Positions 1 to 5,167 of a stretch of DNA of 5,167 bases are shown here, in pieces; position 1 is the first letter of the stretch; the number at the start of each line of letters is the position of its first letter. The translations under genes were made by a program, and so were the position numbers. The notes beneath the pieces are model-generated. The model was not told where the DNA came from. It did no database searches and saw only the letters and a program-made list of their open reading frames with translations. Origin of the DNA: Bacillota bacterium (GTDB taxonomy: Bacteria > Bacillota > Sulfobacillia > JAJZYS01 > JAJYTV01); assembly GCA_021792885.1 (NCBI GenBank), contig JAJYTV010000168.1, positions 1-5,167 of the forward strand. The letters run 5' to 3'.

Positions 1-786
1 GGCTCGGACGCGCGCGGCATGCAGTCCACTGCACGGCGCAGCGCGGGGGGCTACCGCATCGACGGCGCCAAGATCTTCATCTCGGACGCTGCGGTCGCGC
101 AGCAACTGCTCGTCTTCGCGAAGCTCGAGGGGCGCCCGACCGCCTTCCTCGTGCGGCGCGATCTGCCGGGGGTGGCGGTGGGGCCCCCGCTGCGCAAGAT
201 GGGCATGCGGTCTGTGGGCACGCACGAGGTGCGCTTCGAGGGGGTGGAGGTGGAGCCCACGGCGCGGCTCGGCCCCGAGGGCGAGGGGATGCGGGTCGCG
301 ACCCACGCGCTCGTGCGGGGCAGGATCGGCGTCGGCGCGCAGGCGATCGGCATCGGCCGGGCGGCGTTTGCGAAGGCGCGCTCGCACGTCCTCGCGCGCA
401 AGCAGTTCGGGCAGGCGCTCGCCGGGTTCCAGGGAGTGCAGATGATGCTCGCGGAGATGGAGATCCGCCTCCGCGCGGCGGAACTGCTCATCGAAGACGC
501 CGCACGGCGGCTCGACGCCGGCGAGGACGTGCGGGCCGCAAGCGCGCTTGCGAAGGTCGCGGCGTCGGAAGCGGCGGTCTACGCGGCGGACCGGGCGCTT
601 CAGCTGCTGGGCGGCTACGGCTACCTCGAGGAGTACGAGGTGGAGCGCTACCTGCGCGAGGCCCGGCTCACCGAGATCTACGAAGGGACGTCCGAGATCA
701 ACCGCCTGATCGTGGCGAGGGAGATCCTGCGCCAGGCGGCGGGGGAAGGGGGCGGGCGGGATGCGCACGCCGCTGACGCCGGTTGA
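1..786 (+). CDS. Acyl-CoA dehydrogenase, C-terminal two thirds (5' end outside window)
   Basis: FAD-dependent acyl-CoA dehydrogenase, which forms a trans-2,3-enoyl-CoA from a saturated acyl-CoA and passes electrons to electron-transfer flavoprotein in the cytosol. The frame is open from base 1, and the first residues (GSDA) match the conserved motif in the middle domain of this family, so the ATG at 19 is internal. About 261 residues are visible of a usual 380 or so. Seen in order: the middle beta domain with GxKxFIS (visible residues about 22-27); RKQFGQ at 133-138 followed by FQ at 143-144, the FAD and dimer-contact region; LGGYGY near 203-208; and IYEGTSEINR at 226-235. In the last motif, Glu228 (codon 682-684) aligns with the catalytic base of medium-chain acyl-CoA dehydrogenase (Glu376). 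The tail after ILR is short, Gly/Ala-rich and overlaps the next gene by 26 bases, which indicates co-transcription and translational coupling. Chain-length specificity cannot be read from the sequence. All key residues in the visible part are intact. Confidence 0.95.
   Translation, partial: GSDARGMQSTARRSAGGYRIDGAKIFISDAAVAQQLLVFAKLEGRPTAFLVRRDLPGVAVGPPLRKMGMRSVGTHEVRFEGVEVEPTARLGPEGEGMRVATHALVRGRIGVGAQAIGIGRAAFAKARSHVLARKQFGQALAGFQGVQMMLAEMEIRLRAAELLIEDAARRLDAGEDVRAASALAKVAASEAAVYAADRALQLLGGYGYLEEYEVERYLREARLTEIYEGTSEINRLIVAREILRQAAGEGGGRDAHAADAG
741..760 (+). promoter_or_regulatory. G-rich ribosome-binding region of the ligase gene, with G-quadruplex motif
   Basis: The 20 bases directly before the ATG at 761 consist of four G tracts (5, 5, 3 and 3 Gs) separated by AA, C and C. 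AAGGGGG at 746-752 lies 8 bases before the ATG and is the only Shine-Dalgarno-like element, a G-rich variant. The same bases encode the Gly-rich tail of the acyl-CoA dehydrogenase. The tract pattern meets the usual G-quadruplex rule (four runs of three or more Gs with loops of 1-7 bases), so a folded structure on the mRNA could mask the start. The motif is seen directly, but folding and regulation are inferred. Confidence 0.45.
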
Positions 787-2275
787 CTTCGTCCGGCGCG
801 CCGGGGAGGTCTACGGAGACCTCGAGGGCGTGCGCGAGGGCGGGCGGACGCTGACCTACGGCGAGTTCCTCGCGCTGGCCGAGCACCTGGCCGGCTACCT
901 CAGGGAGCGCGGGGTGCGGCCGGGGGACAGGGTGGCCTGGCTCGGGCGGCAGAGCGCGCTCTTCCTCGCGGCGTACTTCGCCGTGCCCGGCATCGGCGCA
1001 ATCCTCGCCCCGATCAACGTGCGCCTCGCCCCGGGGGAGATCCGCTACATCCTGCAAGACCTCGGCGCGAGACTCCTCGTCGAGGATTTCCCCGGGTACG
1101 ACCCCAGGGCGGGGGAGGGGTTCGAGGTCCTGCATGCGCGCGGCGAGGGCGGGATCGAGGAGGAGATCACCCGGGGACCGCGGCAGGACCTCCTCTGCGA
1201 CGACGAGGACCGCATCGCCGAGATCTTCTACACGAGCGGCAGCACCGGTCGGCCCAAGGGCGTCATGCTCACGCACCGCAACATCTTCCTCAACGCCGTG
1301 AACTTCGCGCTGATGCACGGCATCTGCGACGAGGACGTCGTCTACCACGCGATCCCGCTCTTCCACGTGAACGGCTGGGGCCTGCCGCACGCCGCGACCT
1401 GGCTCGGGGCGCGCCAGGTCATCCCCGAGCGGTTCGAGGCGGAGCAGACGCTCGACGACATCGCTGGCGAGCAGGTGACGCTCCTCTGCGCCGTGCCGAC
1501 GATGGTGGAGGCGCTCGTCGCAGCCCAGGCGAGCAGGCCGCGCGCCCTGGGCAGCCTGCGGCGCATCGTCGTCGGCGGCTCGCCGATCCCGGAGGAGCTC
1601 GGCGAGCGCGTGCTCCGCCATCTGGGCGTGCCCTTCGTCCAGGCCTACGGGCTCACGGAGTCCTCGCCCGCCTTGACGGTGGGCAACCCGCGGCGCGGGC
1701 GGCGCCAGGGCGTCGGCTGGTGCCTGCCGGTACCGGCGGCGCAGCTTGCGGTGGTCGACGAGGAGGGCCGGCCGGTTCCACGCGACGGTCAGACGCTCGG
1801 CGAGATCGTCGCCCGCGGCAGTTCGGTGATGGCCGGCTACTGGCTGCGCCCGGAAGAGACCAAGGCGGCGCTCGAAGGCGGCGTCCTGCGCACTGGCGAC
1901 CTCGGGGCGGTCGACGCGACGGGCGCCGTCCGGGTGATCGACCGCAAGAAGGACCTCATCATCAGCGGCGGCGAGAACATCGCCTCCCTCGAAGTGGAGG
2001 ACGCGATCCTGCAGCACGCGGCGGTGGCGGACTGCGGCGTCGTCGGCGTCGCCGACGCCCGCTGGGGGGAGGTGCCGGTGGCGTTCGTCGTGCGCAGGGC
2101 TCCTTTGGAGGCGGCGGAACTCGGCCACTTCCTCCAGGACAGGATCGCCCGCTTCAAGCAGCCGAAGCGTATCATCTTCCTCGACGAGATGCCGAAGACG
2201 GGCACCGGCAAGGTGCGCAAGGACGAACTGCGTCGCATCGCGGCCGACGCGGACCCCGGGGCCGCCCGTGCGTAG
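761..2275 (+). CDS. AMP-forming acyl-CoA synthetase (medium/long-chain fatty acid or related acid:CoA ligase)
   Basis: Class I adenylate-forming enzyme that activates a carboxylic acid with ATP to an acyl-adenylate and then to acyl-CoA, releasing AMP and pyrophosphate. The 504 residues match the usual family length. All core motifs are present: the phosphate-binding loop YTSGSTGRPKG (157-167); FHVNGWGLPH, which resembles AlkK-type fatty-acyl ligases; AYGLTESSP (295-303), in which Thr299 and Glu300 contact ATP and magnesium; TGDLG (378-382), in which Asp380 should bind the ribose; the hinge IDRKKDLIISGGENI (393-407); and PKTGTGK (478-484), in which Lys484 is the adenylation lysine. The ATG at 761 is chosen because translation from it gives the typical LTPxDFxRRAxEVYGD opening. 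It overlaps the acyl-CoA dehydrogenase end by 26 bases, so the two genes form one operon that first activates and then oxidises the same acid. The substrate could be a fatty acid or a crotonobetaine- or aryl-type acid. The sequence does not decide this, so no symbol is given. Confidence 0.93.
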   Translation: MRTPLTPVDFVRRAGEVYGDLEGVREGGRTLTYGEFLALAEHLAGYLRERGVRPGDRVAWLGRQSALFLAAYFAVPGIGAILAPINVRLAPGEIRYILQDLGARLLVEDFPGYDPRAGEGFEVLHARGEGGIEEEITRGPRQDLLCDDEDRIAEIFYTSGSTGRPKGVMLTHRNIFLNAVNFALMHGICDEDVVYHAIPLFHVNGWGLPHAATWLGARQVIPERFEAEQTLDDIAGEQVTLLCAVPTMVEALVAAQASRPRALGSLRRIVVGGSPIPEELGERVLRHLGVPFVQAYGLTESSPALTVGNPRRGRRQGVGWCLPVPAAQLAVVDEEGRPVPRDGQTLGEIVARGSSVMAGYWLRPEETKAALEGGVLRTGDLGAVDATGAVRVIDRKKDLIISGGENIASLEVEDAILQHAAVADCGVVGVADARWGEVPVAFVVRRAPLEAAELGHFLQDRIARFKQPKRIIFLDEMPKTGTGKVRKDELRRIAADADPGAARA

Positions 2276-2281
2276 CCGCGC

Positions 2282-2286
2282 GGTGA
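2282..2286 (+). promoter_or_regulatory. Shine-Dalgarno GGTGA before a TTG start
   Basis: GGTGA matches part of the consensus complementary to the 16S rRNA tail and lies 10 bases before the TTG at 2297. No ATG or GTG occurs in that frame between the ligase stop codon (2273-2275) and this point. The TTG also puts the family-typical LRTPxEYxESL sequence at the N-terminus. Together these make TTG the likely original start of the HpaB/AbfD-like gene. Confidence 0.4.
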
Positions 2287-2473
2287 GCGGCTTGTCTTGC
2301 GACTGAGGACGCCGGTCGAATACCGGGAGAGTCTGCGCAACGAGCGCAGGGTGATGTTCCACGGGCAGTGGGTCGAGGACGTGAAGGCGCATCCCGCGCT
2401 GCGCAAGGCGATCGACCTCGCCGCGATCGACTGCGCGCTTTCGGAGGACCCGCGCTACCGGGGAGAAGCAGCC

Positions 2474-2572
2474 TTAATCGGGCCGCTTCTCCTCGTGCGA
2501 ACCCATGCGCAGGGCCGCGCACCCCAGGGGCAGGCCAGGCTTCGAAGCGGTGCGCTGCAGGTCAGCTCTCAC
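2474..2572 (-). CDS. Possible 32-residue small ORF coupled to the SDR stop
   Basis: A GTG at 2572-2570 begins a 32-residue frame ending in TAA (2476-2474), overlapping the last 11 bases of the SDR gene. AGGAG lies about 5 bases upstream of the GTG, inside the SDR coding sequence, so coupled translation is possible. The predicted peptide has a Gly/Leu/Ala-rich middle and a charged tail (GSHEEKRPD). It has no signal peptide or membrane segment, and I recognise no family. It fills almost exactly the gap between the SDR stop and the point where the opposing HpaB/AbfD-like homology ends. A frame this short could easily arise by chance in GC-rich DNA, so this is only a candidate. Confidence 0.12.
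   Translation of the reverse strand: MRADLQRTASKPGLPLGCAALRMGSHEEKRPD
2517..2555. repeat. Inverted repeat in the convergent gap (weak hairpin)
   Basis: GCGCACC (2517-2523) and GGTGCGC (2549-2555) are perfect complementary arms of 7 bases around a 25-base interior, which itself contains the palindrome GCTTCGAAGC (2539-2548). The element lies between the two convergent gene groups, where a bidirectional terminator would be expected. There is no T tract on either side, so it does not qualify as a standard intrinsic terminator. Chance occurrence is possible at this base composition. Confidence 0.2.
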
Positions 2573-3329
2573 CGCGGCTCCTCTCGCGGAGCCATGCGTC
2601 GAAATCCTTCGCCACGATGCGCGCCCCTGTGAGTCCTTCGGCCTCTGACGATGCGAGGAAGACGATCGGCGGCCCCATGATCTCCGGCTGGAGGAGACCC
2701 TCGCGGGGGACTCCGTCCGGGATCATCCCCGTCGCGGTCGCACCGCCCGGCAGCAGCTGGTTCACTGAGATCCCATAGGGCCGCAGGTCCTCGGCCATGA
2801 TGCGGCCGAGCGCCTCGGCGCCGGCCCGTGCGGGTCCGTAGGGGACGAAGCCGCGGCGCTGCATCGTCTCGATGTTCATCGTGATGTTGACGATCCGTCC
2901 TCGCCCTTGACGCAGGAAGATCGGCATCAGGGCGCGCGCGACGAGGAAGTAGCCGATGAGGTTCGTGCGCACGACGTCCTCGAAGCCGGCCACCGGTACG
3001 TCGAAGAAGGCCTTCGGCTGCGTCATGAAGCTGGGGTTGACGGTGCGCATGCCGATGCCGGCGTTGTTGACGAGGAGGTCGAGGCCGCCGAACTCCTCCT
3101 CTACGAACGCGGCAAGCCGCTCGACGGACTGGGGATCCCGCACGTCGACCGCTGCGCTGTGCGCCCGCAGGCCTTCCGCCTGCCACGTCCGCACCGTCTC
3201 TTCGAGGCGAGGCGTCGGCCTGGCGGCGACGGCGACCTCCATGCCCGCCTGCAGCAGAGCCTCCGCCATTGCCTTCCCGAGACCGCTCGTCGCACCCGTC
3301 ACGAGGGCCGTGCCCTGCAGTGAAGCCAT
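2562..3329 (-). CDS. SDR-family oxidoreductase with non-canonical active site
   Basis: A 255-residue Rossmann-fold short-chain dehydrogenase/reductase, cytosolic and the usual length for a classical SDR. The ATG at 3329 is chosen because AGGAGG lies 8 bases upstream and the protein then starts just before the first beta strand. Visible motifs are TGATSGLG (11-18, dinucleotide-binding loop), VDVRD near 61-65, NNAG (88-91), Asn123 in RTNLIGYF, and the C-terminal PGG loop (194-196) followed by ATATGMIP. The catalytic segment is unusual. Tyr164 in PYGPAR is present, but the position four residues later, normally Lys, is Arg168, and the position 13 residues before Tyr, normally Ser, is Met151. Arg55 onward and the coenzyme loop do not clearly decide between NAD and NADP. 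Annotation pipelines would probably call it a FabG-like or gluconate 5-dehydrogenase-like protein, but its substrate is unknown. It follows the pyruvate carboxylase gene by 56 bases on the same strand, so the two are probably co-transcribed. Confidence 0.9.
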   Translation of the reverse strand: MASLQGTALVTGATSGLGKAMAEALLQAGMEVAVAARPTPRLEETVRTWQAEGLRAHSAAVDVRDPQSVERLAAFVEEEFGGLDLLVNNAGIGMRTVNPSFMTQPKAFFDVPVAGFEDVVRTNLIGYFLVARALMPIFLRQGRGRIVNITMNIETMQRRGFVPYGPARAGAEALGRIMAEDLRPYGISVNQLLPGGATATGMIPDGVPREGLLQPEIMGPPIVFLASSEAEGLTGARIVAKDFDAWLRERSRGES

Positions 3330-3337
3330 GCCCCGTT

Positions 3338-3343
3338 CCTCCT
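3338..3343 (-). promoter_or_regulatory. Shine-Dalgarno AGGAGG of the SDR gene
   Basis: On the minus strand AGGAGG stands 8 bases before the ATG at 3329, an ideal match and spacing. It fixes the SDR start against a longer open frame that runs in from 3884 through the pyruvate carboxylase gene. A strong hairpin ends only 5 bases upstream of it (see 3349-3378). Confidence 0.75.
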
Positions 3344-3348
3344 CAGCC

Positions 3349-3378
3349 CCGGGCGCGCCGTGGCTTGGGCGCACCCGG
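3349..3378 (-). promoter_or_regulatory. Intercistronic hairpin between pyruvate carboxylase and SDR genes
   Basis: On the minus strand, CCGGGTGCGCC (3378-3368), an 8-base loop (3367-3360) and GGCGCGCCCGG (3359-3349) form an 11-pair stem. All pairs are Watson-Crick except one U-G pair (3373 with 3354). In the plus-strand transcript that same pair would be an A-C mismatch, so the structure is better formed in the direction of the operon. It begins 7 bases after the pyruvate carboxylase stop codon and ends 5 bases before the SDR Shine-Dalgarno. No T tract follows, so it is not a classic intrinsic terminator. An mRNA-stabilising, processing or attenuating role is inferred. Confidence 0.5.
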
Positions 3379-3385
3379 CACCGGC

Positions 3386-5167
3386 TCACCCTTCCTGCTC
3401 GACCACCAGCAGCAGGTCGCCGACGCCGACCTTGTCTCCGACCCGCACGGCGATGTCCGCGACGCGCCCGTCGTGCGGCGCGCGCACGAGCACTTCCATC
3501 TTCATCGCCTCGAGCGCGAGGAGCGGGTCGCCGCGGTGGACGCCCCCTCCGCGCGTTGCCATCATGCGGATCACCTCTCCAGGCATCGGGCTCCCGACCT
3601 GCGACTCGTCGGCGGTGTCGGCGCGCGCCCGCTCGTGCGCGGCCGTCGCGATGCTGCGGTCGGCGACCGCGATGGAGCGCGGCGATCCGTTCAGCTCGAA
3701 GTAGAGGATGCGCGTCCCGTCGGCATCCGCGTCGCTCACCGAGGTGAGGTGGACGACGAGCGTCATGCCGCGGTCGATGTCCACCTCGATCTCGTCGCCG
3801 GGGGCGACGCCTTCGAAGAAGGTCTCCGTGTCGAGTACCGAGGTGCTGCCGTACTTCGCCTCGTGGGCGAGCAGTTCTTCCCACGGGCGCGGGTAGAAGA
3901 TGTAGGTCAGCGCGTCGCGCAGGTCCGGCTTGCGGTGGAAGCGCTGCGCGACCTCCGCCTGCAGCGCGTCGAAATCCACCGGCTGGAGAAGCGCTCCGGC
4001 GCGGCCCTCGAGCGGCGGCTGCCCCTTGAGCACGAGCTCTTTCAGGCGCGGGGGGAAGGGCCGCGCGGGCTGGCCGATGTAGCCGGAGAGCAGCTGCACG
4101 ACGGATTCCGGGAAGTCGAGCTGGCGCAGCCGAGACGCACGCTCCGGGTCAGAGAGCGCCTCCTCCGAGAGGTCCCCGGGACGCAGTCCCTGGCTCACGA
4201 GGAAGACGGCGAAATCGCCGACGGCCTTGCTGCTCGGCGTCACCTTGACGATGCGGCCGAGCAGGCGGTCGACGCCGGAATATGCCTGCACGACCTCCGC
4301 CCAGCGGTCCCCGAGCTCTGCCGCCACGGCCTGCGCGTGGAGGTTCGTGTACTGGCCGCCCGGCATCTCGTGGATGTGCACGCCGATGGCCGCCTCGCCG
4401 GGCGCCGTCTCGAAGCGCCGGTAGCGCCGGCGGATGCGGGCCCAGCTCTCCGCCGCCTGGTCGCAGGCCTGCAGCGGGACGCCGGGATCGCGCGTGGTGC
4501 CGCGCAGGCCCGCGATGACGGCCGTCATGTTCGGCTGGGACGTGCCGCCCGCCATGGAAGAGACCGCAACGTCGCAGATCGCGGCCCCGGCCTCCGCCGC
4601 GGCCAGGACGGTGCTCACGCCCGTGCCGGCCGTGTCGTGGGTGTGCAGGTGGACCGGCAGGCCGATCTCCCGGCGCAGCGCCTCGACGAGGAGTTTCGCA
4701 CTGCGCGGCACGAGGAGCCCCGCCATGTCCTTGATCGCGATGATGTGCGTCCCGAGAGCCTTGAGCTCAGACGCGAGGCGCAGGTAGTAGTCGATCGTAT
4801 AGAGGTCCTCCGCCGGATCGGCGCAGTCGCCGGTGTAGCAGATCGCCGCCTCGACGAGCCGGCCCGTCGTGAGGGCGGCCTCGATCGCGACCCGCATGCC
4901 GTCGATCGAGTTGAGGCTGTCGAAGATGCGGAAGACGTCGATGCCTTCCTCCGCCGCCGTGCGGACGAAGCGCTGCACGACGTTGTCCGGGTAGTTCGCG
5001 TACCCCACGGCGTTGCTTCCACGCAGGAGCATCTGGAAGAGCGTGTTCGGCAGCTGCTCCCGGAGTTGGGAGAGGCGGTCCCAGGGAGATTCCTTGAGGA
5101 AGCGCATCGACGTGTCGAAGGTCGCGCCGCCCCACATCTCGACGGAGAAGAAACGATCGAGATAGAT
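3386..5167 (-). CDS. pyc: Pyruvate carboxylase, carboxyltransferase and biotinyl half (5' end outside window)
   Basis: Biotin-dependent anaplerotic enzyme that makes oxaloacetate from pyruvate, bicarbonate and ATP in the cytosol. The frame is open to the right edge, giving 593 visible residues ending at TGA 3388-3386. Seen in order, by visible residue: WGGATFD (12-18); QMLLRG (45-50), whose Arg contacts pyruvate; KDMAGL (146-151), whose Lys is the carboxylated metal ligand; HTHD (175-178), whose two His bind the metal; EMPGGQYTNL (267-276); VTPSSK (309-314), whose Thr310 aligns with the proton-shuttling Thr of the carboxyltransferase site; the allosteric/tetramerisation linker; and a C-terminal biotinyl domain with SPMPGEV (526-532) and AMKM (554-557). 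Lys556 (codon 3502-3500) is the biotinylation site. All visible catalytic residues are intact. Sequences such as GSNAVGYANYPDNVV, and continuous fusion to the biotinyl domain, fit single-chain pyruvate carboxylase (about 1150 residues) better than the OadA/PycB subunit type. The biotin carboxylase half, expected beyond 5167, is not visible, so a split enzyme is not fully excluded. Confidence 0.93.
   Translation of the reverse strand: MYLDRFFSVEMWGGATFDTSMRFLKESPWDRLSQLREQLPNTLFQMLLRGSNAVGYANYPDNVVQRFVRTAAEEGIDVFRIFDSLNSIDGMRVAIEAALTTGRLVEAAICYTGDCADPAEDLYTIDYYLRLASELKALGTHIIAIKDMAGLLVPRSAKLLVEALRREIGLPVHLHTHDTAGTGVSTVLAAAEAGAAICDVAVSSMAGGTSQPNMTAVIAGLRGTTRDPGVPLQACDQAAESWARIRRRYRRFETAPGEAAIGVHIHEMPGGQYTNLHAQAVAAELGDRWAEVVQAYSGVDRLLGRIVKVTPSSKAVGDFAVFLVSQGLRPGDLSEEALSDPERASRLRQLDFPESVVQLLSGYIGQPARPFPPRLKELVLKGQPPLEGRAGALLQPVDFDALQAEVAQRFHRKPDLRDALTYIFYPRPWEELLAHEAKYGSTSVLDTETFFEGVAPGDEIEVDIDRGMTLVVHLTSVSDADADGTRILYFELNGSPRSIAVADRSIATAAHERARADTADESQVGSPMPGEVIRMMATRGGGVHRGDPLLALEAMKMEVLVRAPHDGRVADIAVRVGDKVGVGDLLLVVEQEG

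Larger units (their letters stand above)
2297..2632 (+). pseudogene. Truncated 5' end of an HpaB/AbfD-family gene (4-hydroxyphenylacetate 3-hydroxylase / 4-hydroxybutyryl-CoA dehydratase-like)
   Basis: The first 55 or so residues after the TTG start read as the N-terminus of the HpaB/AbfD flavoprotein family: LRTPVEYRESLRNERRV, then a short GQWVEDV strand, HPALRKAID, and ALSEDPRYR. Family members run to roughly 480-520 residues. Here similarity ends near 2462, and the frame then continues through low-complexity Arg/Gly/Ala sequence to a TGA at 2630-2632, entering the 3' end of the SDR gene on the other strand by 71 bases. Neither of the other two plus frames after 2462 restores recognisable family sequence, so a simple frameshift is not enough; a deletion or rearrangement is more likely. 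The frame is the same as that of the ligase gene upstream, which ends 21 bases earlier, so this was probably the third gene of the catabolic operon. Family members are either aromatic-ring monooxygenases needing FADH2 or radical-type dehydratases with an Fe-S cluster. The residues that separate the two are in the missing part. A short peptide may still be translated. Confidence 0.6.

Noticed and set aside
1720..2286. A 188-codon plus-strand frame overlapping the 3' part of the ligase gene.
   Set aside because: It is the ligase sequence read in another frame, with long Arg/Gly runs and no independent ribosome-binding site.
698..2392. A 564-codon open frame on the minus strand opposite the acyl-CoA synthetase.
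   Set aside because: Its translation is rich in Arg, Ala, Pro, His and Asp with no domain motif, while the plus strand carries every AMP-binding motif in order. It is an antisense shadow of a gene with strong G/C third positions.
2462..2560. Possible frameshift rather than truncation of the HpaB/AbfD-like gene.
   Set aside because: I read both other plus frames after 2462 and neither gives the expected family continuation. One meets a TAA at 2474-2476 almost at once.
2463..2561. Possible mobile-element or tRNA attachment scar at the truncation point.
   Set aside because: No tRNA-like structure, no direct repeat flanking the site and no transposase remnant could be found in the short gap.
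2956..3747. A 263-codon plus-strand frame opposite the SDR and pyc genes.
   Set aside because: The composition is Arg/Ala/Pro/Ser-rich with no family motif, and it spans two unrelated minus-strand genes. It is a shadow frame.
3330..3884. N-terminal extension of the SDR frame on the minus strand, reaching back into the pyruvate carboxylase gene.
   Set aside because: This part overlaps the biotinyl domain of pyc in another frame and reads as Arg/Gly-rich noise. The Shine-Dalgarno at 3338-3343 and the SDR fold both start at the ATG at 3329.
3386..5167. Oxaloacetate decarboxylase alpha subunit (OadA) or PycB as an alternative name for the biotin enzyme.
   Set aside because: The carboxyltransferase segment and its linker to the biotinyl domain follow the single-chain pyruvate carboxylase pattern, and no sodium-pump subunit genes are next to it. 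The missing upstream half would settle it.

Overview
The window is a very GC-rich bacterial stretch, densely coded, with strong G/C bias at third codon positions. This bias produces long open frames on the strand opposite each real gene. The gene content (fatty-acid or organic-acid activation and oxidation, a single-chain-type pyruvate carboxylase, an SDR oxidoreductase) suggests an aerobic or facultative heterotroph, such as a high-GC proteobacterium, a Rokubacteria-like lineage or an actinobacterium. The sequence alone does not fix the phylum.

Layout: two gene groups converge near position 2500. On the plus strand are the 3' two thirds of an acyl-CoA dehydrogenase gene (1-786, 5' end outside the window) and, overlapping it by 26 bases, a complete acyl-CoA synthetase of the AMP-forming superfamily (761-2275). 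Twenty-one bases later comes the first tenth of a gene of the 4-hydroxyphenylacetate 3-hydroxylase (HpaB) / 4-hydroxybutyryl-CoA dehydratase (AbfD) family (from 2297). Its homology stops abruptly near 2462. On the minus strand, entering from the right edge, are the C-terminal half of pyruvate carboxylase (3386-5167, 5' end outside the window) and, 56 bases downstream, a complete SDR oxidoreductase (2562-3329).

Function: the plus-strand group looks like a carboxylic-acid catabolism operon. The ligase would make an acyl-CoA and the dehydrogenase would introduce the alpha,beta double bond. The lost HpaB/AbfD-like flavoprotein would have hydroxylated an aromatic substrate or dehydrated a hydroxyacyl-CoA. 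Pyruvate carboxylase replenishes oxaloacetate, and the SDR behind it has no obvious link to that reaction.

No CRISPR array, mobile element, RNA gene or clearly new multi-gene system is visible. The points most worth a second look are the truncated HpaB/AbfD-like gene at the convergence point, the SDR lacking the canonical catalytic Ser and Lys, a four-tract G-quadruplex motif covering the ligase ribosome-binding region, and a strong hairpin between the pyruvate carboxylase and SDR genes that pairs better in the transcript sense than in the antisense.
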